Positions 60,704-64,000 of a stretch of DNA of 64,000 nucleotides are shown here, in pieces. The number at the start of each line of letters is the position of its first letter. Within the stretch, counting starts at the first letter, position 1. The position numbers were made by a program, and so were the translations under genes. The notes below the pieces were generated by a model. That model ran no database searches. It was not told the origin of the DNA and was given only the letters and a program-made list of their open reading frames with translations. This stretch comes from Methylophaga thalassica MP (lineage in GTDB: Bacteria > Pseudomonadota > Gammaproteobacteria > Nitrosococcales > Methylophagaceae), in NCBI RefSeq assembly GCF_000214595.1, contig NZ_AFIG01000001.1, positions 1,840,382 to 1,904,381 of the forward strand. The letters are read 5' to 3'.

Positions 60704-61686
60704 TCCTGATCAACCGGCGTGAAAGCGATTGCACTGCCAATTTTCTCAACGGTGACTGCTGGTACTTCGCCAACCACTGTCACAAAGTGAGCATTCATAA
60801 TCGTACCGAAAGCATTGATTCCACCCACATGAGATGCACCATGCAAATGGTTATGTTTGGCCCGGATTTTTTCAATAAACACAGATACAGAGCTTAGACC
60901 ATCGCTATACACTCTCTGTTCGACATCGGCACCGTTATTGGCTCTCAAGCGTGTTTGTAATGCAACTAATGCAAAGCCATCTGGCAACCAATTAACTTGC
61001 CATTCGAATTCATGACTATGTTTATCTATATCAATGGGATTCTCTGGTTCTGTTTTGTGCCAGACCATATCATCGTCAGCCAGCAACGATTTAAACTTGT
61101 AGTCAGGAATCGGCTCGCCTGTACTCACCGATGAAAATGAAAATGTTTCCAATACATCGCCATCCTGACCGATAAGTTCAGACTTTAAAAGAAGGTATGT
61201 CTCAGCATCGACCCACAAGTGATAGCCATAGCGATAATTATCGATAGGCGTAATCAGTAATTGATAAGCTTCTTTGCCGGCGATACGACTTTTACCACCC
61301 ATTTCAACTTCATAATAAGGTGCAGCTGAGCTGAATCGACGAGGCAAGTCACTTGGGAACCCTCTTCCTAAGGGACGTCGGCTAATATTGACCTGCTTAC
61401 CATCGGGGTTAATACAGGTCACCATATCATTATTGCGAATGACTTCCCTGGCAGCACCATTTAGAGAAATCATTCTTTCCAGTTCACCATTCTCATCTGC
61501 GCGATGAAAAATGCGTATCGACTGTAAATTTCTACCAGACTGATAATTAAACACGCCTTCATAGGTTAATGTTTTTGCCGCTGAAGTCATTTTCTCAAGA
61601 ATTTGCATTGCTTCAGGATCATCAGCATGTGCAGTTGCTGAGAATGATACAAATGTGACGACTAACAGGTGGAGCAAAAAACGCAT
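60700..61686 (-). CDS. rseB: RseB/MucB periplasmic sigma-E regulator
   Basis: The 328-residue protein has a signal peptide (LLHLLVVTFVSFSATAHA) and the RseB pattern: LTYEGVFNYQSGRNLQSIRIFHR, LINPDG-like ICINPDGK region, the lipoprotein-like LolA fold and a C-terminal domain with VYSDGLSSVSVFIE. It normally binds RseA in the periplasm, shields it from cleavage, and releases it on sensing lipopolysaccharide. Its partner gene rseA is broken here. Confidence 0.94.
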   Translation of the reverse strand: MRFLLHLLVVTFVSFSATAHADDPEAMQILEKMTSAAKTLTYEGVFNYQSGRNLQSIRIFHRADENGELERMISLNGAAREVIRNNDMVTCINPDGKQVNISRRPLGRGFPSDLPRRFSSAAPYYEVEMGGKSRIAGKEAYQLLITPIDNYRYGYHLWVDAETYLLLKSELIGQDGDVLETFSFSSVSTGEPIPDYKFKSLLADDDMVWHKTEPENPIDIDKHSHEFEWQVNWLPDGFALVALQTRLRANNGADVEQRVYSDGLSSVSVFIEKIRAKHNHLHGASHVGGINAFGTIMNAHFVTVVGEVPAVTVEKIGSAIAFTPVDQE

Positions 61687-61692
61687 TAGCGA

Positions 61693-62276
61693 CTACTCCT
61701 CACCGTATGAAACAACTCTGGCGTAAGAGAATAAACCTGAAGCACCGGCATATTCGTTATGATCAACTAAGTAATCATTCAGACGATCTTCAACTTCTGA
61801 CTCACCCACTGTCCAGCGGTTTGAATCAGCAACCGTAGTTTGCTGCTGCATAGGTTCAGATTGCGCCATATTCGTCGTTGGCATAACCGTCTGTGGTTGT
61901 GACATCAAGCCGACTACAGCCAGTGCGCCAATAGAAGCAGCGGCAGCTAAACCAGCCGTTTGCTTCCAGAACCAGTCAGGTAATGCAAACACTTTTGCTG
62001 TGTGTCTGTCTTCTGTTGGTTTAACATCTAAACCCGGCTCGTTAGATAAGGCCTGCTGTATTCTGTCTGTTAAATCAATTTGTTTATGTTCGGTCACATA
62101 ACCATGTAATAAATCACTTGAGAATTGATATCTCATATAATTGAGAATTGATATCTCATATAATCTTGTTTGGCACTGTCGTCTGATTTCATCAATGCCA
62201 GTAACTCATCAAGCTCTTGCTCATTAAGTTCGCCATCAACAAACGCTGACAATAATTCTTGTTGCTTGATTGTCAT
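61693..62276 (-). pseudogene. rseA: rseA, anti-sigma-E factor gene disrupted by a 23-bp tandem duplication
   Basis: From ATG 62276 the frame reads MTIKQQELLSAFVDGELNEQ, a proper RseA anti-sigma start, and continues to QFSII before a TGA at 62133-62135 (47 residues). The cause is a direct duplication of 23 bp (62119-62141 and 62142-62164), which shifts the frame. Removing one copy restores a continuous RseA of about 186 residues: cytoplasmic domain, membrane helix (AGLAAAASIGALAVVGLM) and periplasmic domain ending SYARVVSYGEE. The rest can restart at ATG 62136, whose ATG overlaps the TGA, so a second polypeptide of 147 residues may be made. Confidence 0.9.
62119..62164. repeat. 23-bp perfect tandem duplication inside rseA
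   Basis: The unit TGAGAATTGATATCTCATAT plus AAT occurs twice in direct tandem. Its length is not a multiple of three, so it breaks the rseA frame. The unit itself has a short inverted repeat (TGAGA and TCTCA), which could favour replication slippage. Confidence 0.95.
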
Positions 62277-62851
62277 AGTTCCTCTCCACCCATAACTGCT
62301 TTGACCTGTTTATCTATTGCCTCTCTGGCGCGAAATATACGCGACCTGACGGTCCCAATTGGACAATCCATTGCCTGTGCAATTTCCTCATAGCTCAGAC
62401 CTTCAAACTCCCGCAGTTTGATTGCCGTTGCCGTATCTTCTGGCAATTCCTGAATAGCGTCATGAATTGCCTGCTGTAAGTCGTCGCTCATTAGACTACT
62501 TTCAGGTGTCTCAAATTCCTTCAATTCCGGCGCATCGTAATAAATTGTTGCATCCATAGCATCAACATCACTGACAGGTGGTCTTCTGGACGCCGCTGTC
62601 AGATAGTTTTTTGATGTATTAATCGCAATACGATACAGCCATGTATAGAAAGCACTATCACCCCTAAAGCCTGGCAAAGCGCGGTAGGCTTTAATAAACG
62701 CTTCTTGCGCTACATCCATCGCTTCAACAGGATCATGAACAAACCCTGTAATGACGTGAATGATTCTTTGCTGATATTTCATAATCAGCAAATCAAACGC
62801 CTTTTTATCACCTGCTTGTACGCGCCGTACTAGCTCTTGATCCACATTCAT
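62273..62851 (-). CDS. rpoE: RNA polymerase sigma-E factor
   Basis: The 192-residue ECF sigma factor has region 2 (DLLIMKYQQRIIHVITGFVHDPVEAMDVAQEAFIKAYRALPGF...FYTWLYRIAINTSKNYL) and region 4 (LPEDTATAIKLREFEGLSYEEIAQAMDCPIGTVRSRIFRARE). It drives envelope-stress genes when freed from RseA. Its stop overlaps the rseA start (ATGA). A sigma-E-type promoter lies upstream, for positive autoregulation. Confidence 0.96.
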   Translation of the reverse strand: MNVDQELVRRVQAGDKKAFDLLIMKYQQRIIHVITGFVHDPVEAMDVAQEAFIKAYRALPGFRGDSAFYTWLYRIAINTSKNYLTAASRRPPVSDVDAMDATIYYDAPELKEFETPESSLMSDDLQQAIHDAIQELPEDTATAIKLREFEGLSYEEIAQAMDCPIGTVRSRIFRAREAIDKQVKAVMGGEEL

Positions 62852-62904
62852 CCTATCATCCGGCTTGAGTCGACACGTCTATCACTTCTTTAAATTTAGC
62901 TTGA

Positions 62905-62931
62905 TTGACCATGTCGATTTAACTTTGTTCC
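62905..62931 (-). promoter_or_regulatory. Sigma-E-type promoter of rpoE
   Basis: On the minus strand GGAACAA, 16 bp, then TCAA matches the sigma-E pattern GGAACTT-N16-TCnnA. It lies ~55 bp upstream of the rpoE start. With RseA broken this loop would be strongly active. Confidence 0.72.
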
Positions 62932-62978
62932 ACATTAAGTGCAAAATAAACATTCCTATTGTACCTGTATAGAGCCTT

Positions 62979-64000
62979 ATGACCACAACGCATCATTACG
63001 ATATTTTAATTATTGGCAGTGGCACCGCCGGACTCACTCTCGCTTTACACATGGCCGATGATGTCAAAGTCGCTGTAATTTCCAAGGGTCAACTTGAAGA
63101 AGGCGCATCTTTATACGCTCAGGGAGGCATCTCCGTAGTCCTTGATAAAACAGACTCCATTCAATCCCATATCGACGATACTCTGAGAGCCGGTGCGGGA
63201 TTATGTAGCGAAAAAGCTGTTCGATTTACCGTCGAACACGCCCGGGAAAATATTGAATGGTTAATCAAACAGGGTGTGACATTTACGCGGGACGGAATAA
63301 CATCAGAAACCTATCATTTAACGCAAGAAGGCGGTCACAGTCACCGACGAATTATTCACTCTGCAGATGCCACAGGTAGAGAAGTAGAAACTACGTTACT
63401 CGATAAAGCCAAAGCGCATCCAAATATAGAACTACTTCCTTATCATATTGGTATTGACCTCATCAGCAGTAGCAAGCAGTTAGGTGAAAAAGAAAACCGT
63501 ATCCTGGGTTGTTATGTACTCGATATCAAAAAAGATGAAGCCAAAACACTGTTAGCCCCCATAACAGTTCTGGCCACTGGCGGTGCAGGAAAAGTCTATC
63601 TTTACACCAGTAATCCAGACGTATCGACAGGTGATGGTATTGCCATGGGATGGCGCGCAGGTTGTCGCATTGCGAATATGGAATTTATTCAATTCCATCC
63701 CACTTGCCTGTTTCATCCACAGGCGAAATCGTTTCTAATCAGTGAAGCACTGCGCGGAGAAGGGGCCAAACTGGTGTTAGCCAATGGTGAACGTTTTATG
63801 GAGCGTTTTCATCCCCAGGCTGAATTAGCACCAAGAGATGTCGTCGCGCGCGCGATTGACCATGAAATGAAACGTACCGGACATGACTGTGTCTATCTTG
63901 ATATTTCACACAAACCCGCGGCGTTTATAAAAGAACATTTCCCCACCATTTATCGACGCTGTTTACAGTTTGGCATTGATATCACCAAACAAGCTATCCC
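62979..64000 (+). CDS. nadB: L-aspartate oxidase, 3' end cut by the window edge
   Basis: An open frame starts at ATG 62979 and runs off the window edge (340 codons). The N-terminus has the FAD Rossmann motif IIGSGTAGLTLAL, then EGASLYAQGGISVVLD, the substrate-site stretch TQEGGHSHRRIIHSADATGRE, VLATGGAGKVY, GDGIAMGWRAGC, MEFIQFHPTCLF and ISEALRGEGAKLV. It oxidises aspartate to iminoaspartate for NAD synthesis. It is divergent from rpoE, a common nadB-rpoE arrangement in gammaproteobacteria. Confidence 0.95.
   Translation, partial: MTTTHHYDILIIGSGTAGLTLALHMADDVKVAVISKGQLEEGASLYAQGGISVVLDKTDSIQSHIDDTLRAGAGLCSEKAVRFTVEHARENIEWLIKQGVTFTRDGITSETYHLTQEGGHSHRRIIHSADATGREVETTLLDKAKAHPNIELLPYHIGIDLISSSKQLGEKENRILGCYVLDIKKDEAKTLLAPITVLATGGAGKVYLYTSNPDVSTGDGIAMGWRAGCRIANMEFIQFHPTCLFHPQAKSFLISEALRGEGAKLVLANGERFMERFHPQAELAPRDVVARAIDHEMKRTGHDCVYLDISHKPAAFIKEHFPTIYRRCLQFGIDITKQAI

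Noticed and set aside
1-64000. tRNA or rRNA genes, CRISPR arrays, intact insertion sequences
   Set aside because: None were seen: no tandem spaced repeats, no transposase frames, and no tRNA-like cloverleaf noticed by eye. A tRNAscan run would be decisive.

Overview
The window looks like chromosome from a marine gammaproteobacterial methylotroph, most likely Methylophaga or a close relative. This is inferred from gene content: an NAD-linked formate dehydrogenase with its own molybdate uptake system, a periplasmic PQQ dehydrogenase, a complete glucosylglycerate (compatible solute) pathway, a VPxPA-type PEP-CTERM protein behind a c-di-GMP riboswitch, and gammaproteobacterial gene orders (lepA-lepB-rnc-era-recO-pdxJ-acpS, rpoE-rseA-rseB-rseC-mucD). 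No rRNA, tRNA, CRISPR array or intact transposase was seen.

Layout. 1-3865 and 9506-12104 are two clusters of small, mostly unrecognised minus-strand genes separated by attC-like sites: integron cassettes without an integrase. Each ends on its right at a copy of a ~310-340 bp repeat (3866-4177 and 12105-12442), and the repeat border coincides with the GTT recombination triplet. Between them lies a nitric-oxide module: HPP-family membrane protein, NnrS, flavohaemoglobin Hmp and divergent NorR. hmp has a sigma-54 promoter and NorR sites. The right repeat copy is followed by a decayed 3' piece of a second HPP gene. 12583-15968 is modE-modA-modB-modC with a ModE-like operator. 16154-21696 holds a DraG-like hydrolase, DbpA helicase, a methyltransferase, the PQQ dehydrogenase and a YciA-type thioesterase. 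21763-27780 is the fdsGBA-fdhD-fdsD formate dehydrogenase operon. A putative sigma-54-driven small RNA (~28117-28207) and a CDF metal exporter follow. 29325-35003 encodes a closed glucosylglycerate cycle (glycerate kinase/phosphatase fusion, GpgS, phosphorylase, GalU), also behind a sigma-54-like promoter.

Then come lexA-dinB, a SulP transporter with a structured leader, two related ~35-residue membrane proteins (one behind an FNR-type box), an AlkC/AlkD-like protein, the PEP-CTERM gene, rlmD (interrupted by one in-frame stop), ydbH-ydbL, a housekeeping run from cysM to lepA, a MATE transporter, a Fur-boxed TonB receptor with a two-component system, the sigma-E operon (rseA broken by a 23-bp tandem duplication) and the start of nadB.

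How the parts fit: molybdate uptake feeds the molybdenum formate dehydrogenase, which ends C1 oxidation and makes NADH. In the glucosylglycerate cluster the phosphorylase returns glucose-1-phosphate and glycerate, which GalU and the kinase convert back into the two substrates of the synthase. Sigma-54-type promoters in front of hmp, the small RNA and the glucosylglycerate operon suggest nitrogen- or NO-related control of several units here.
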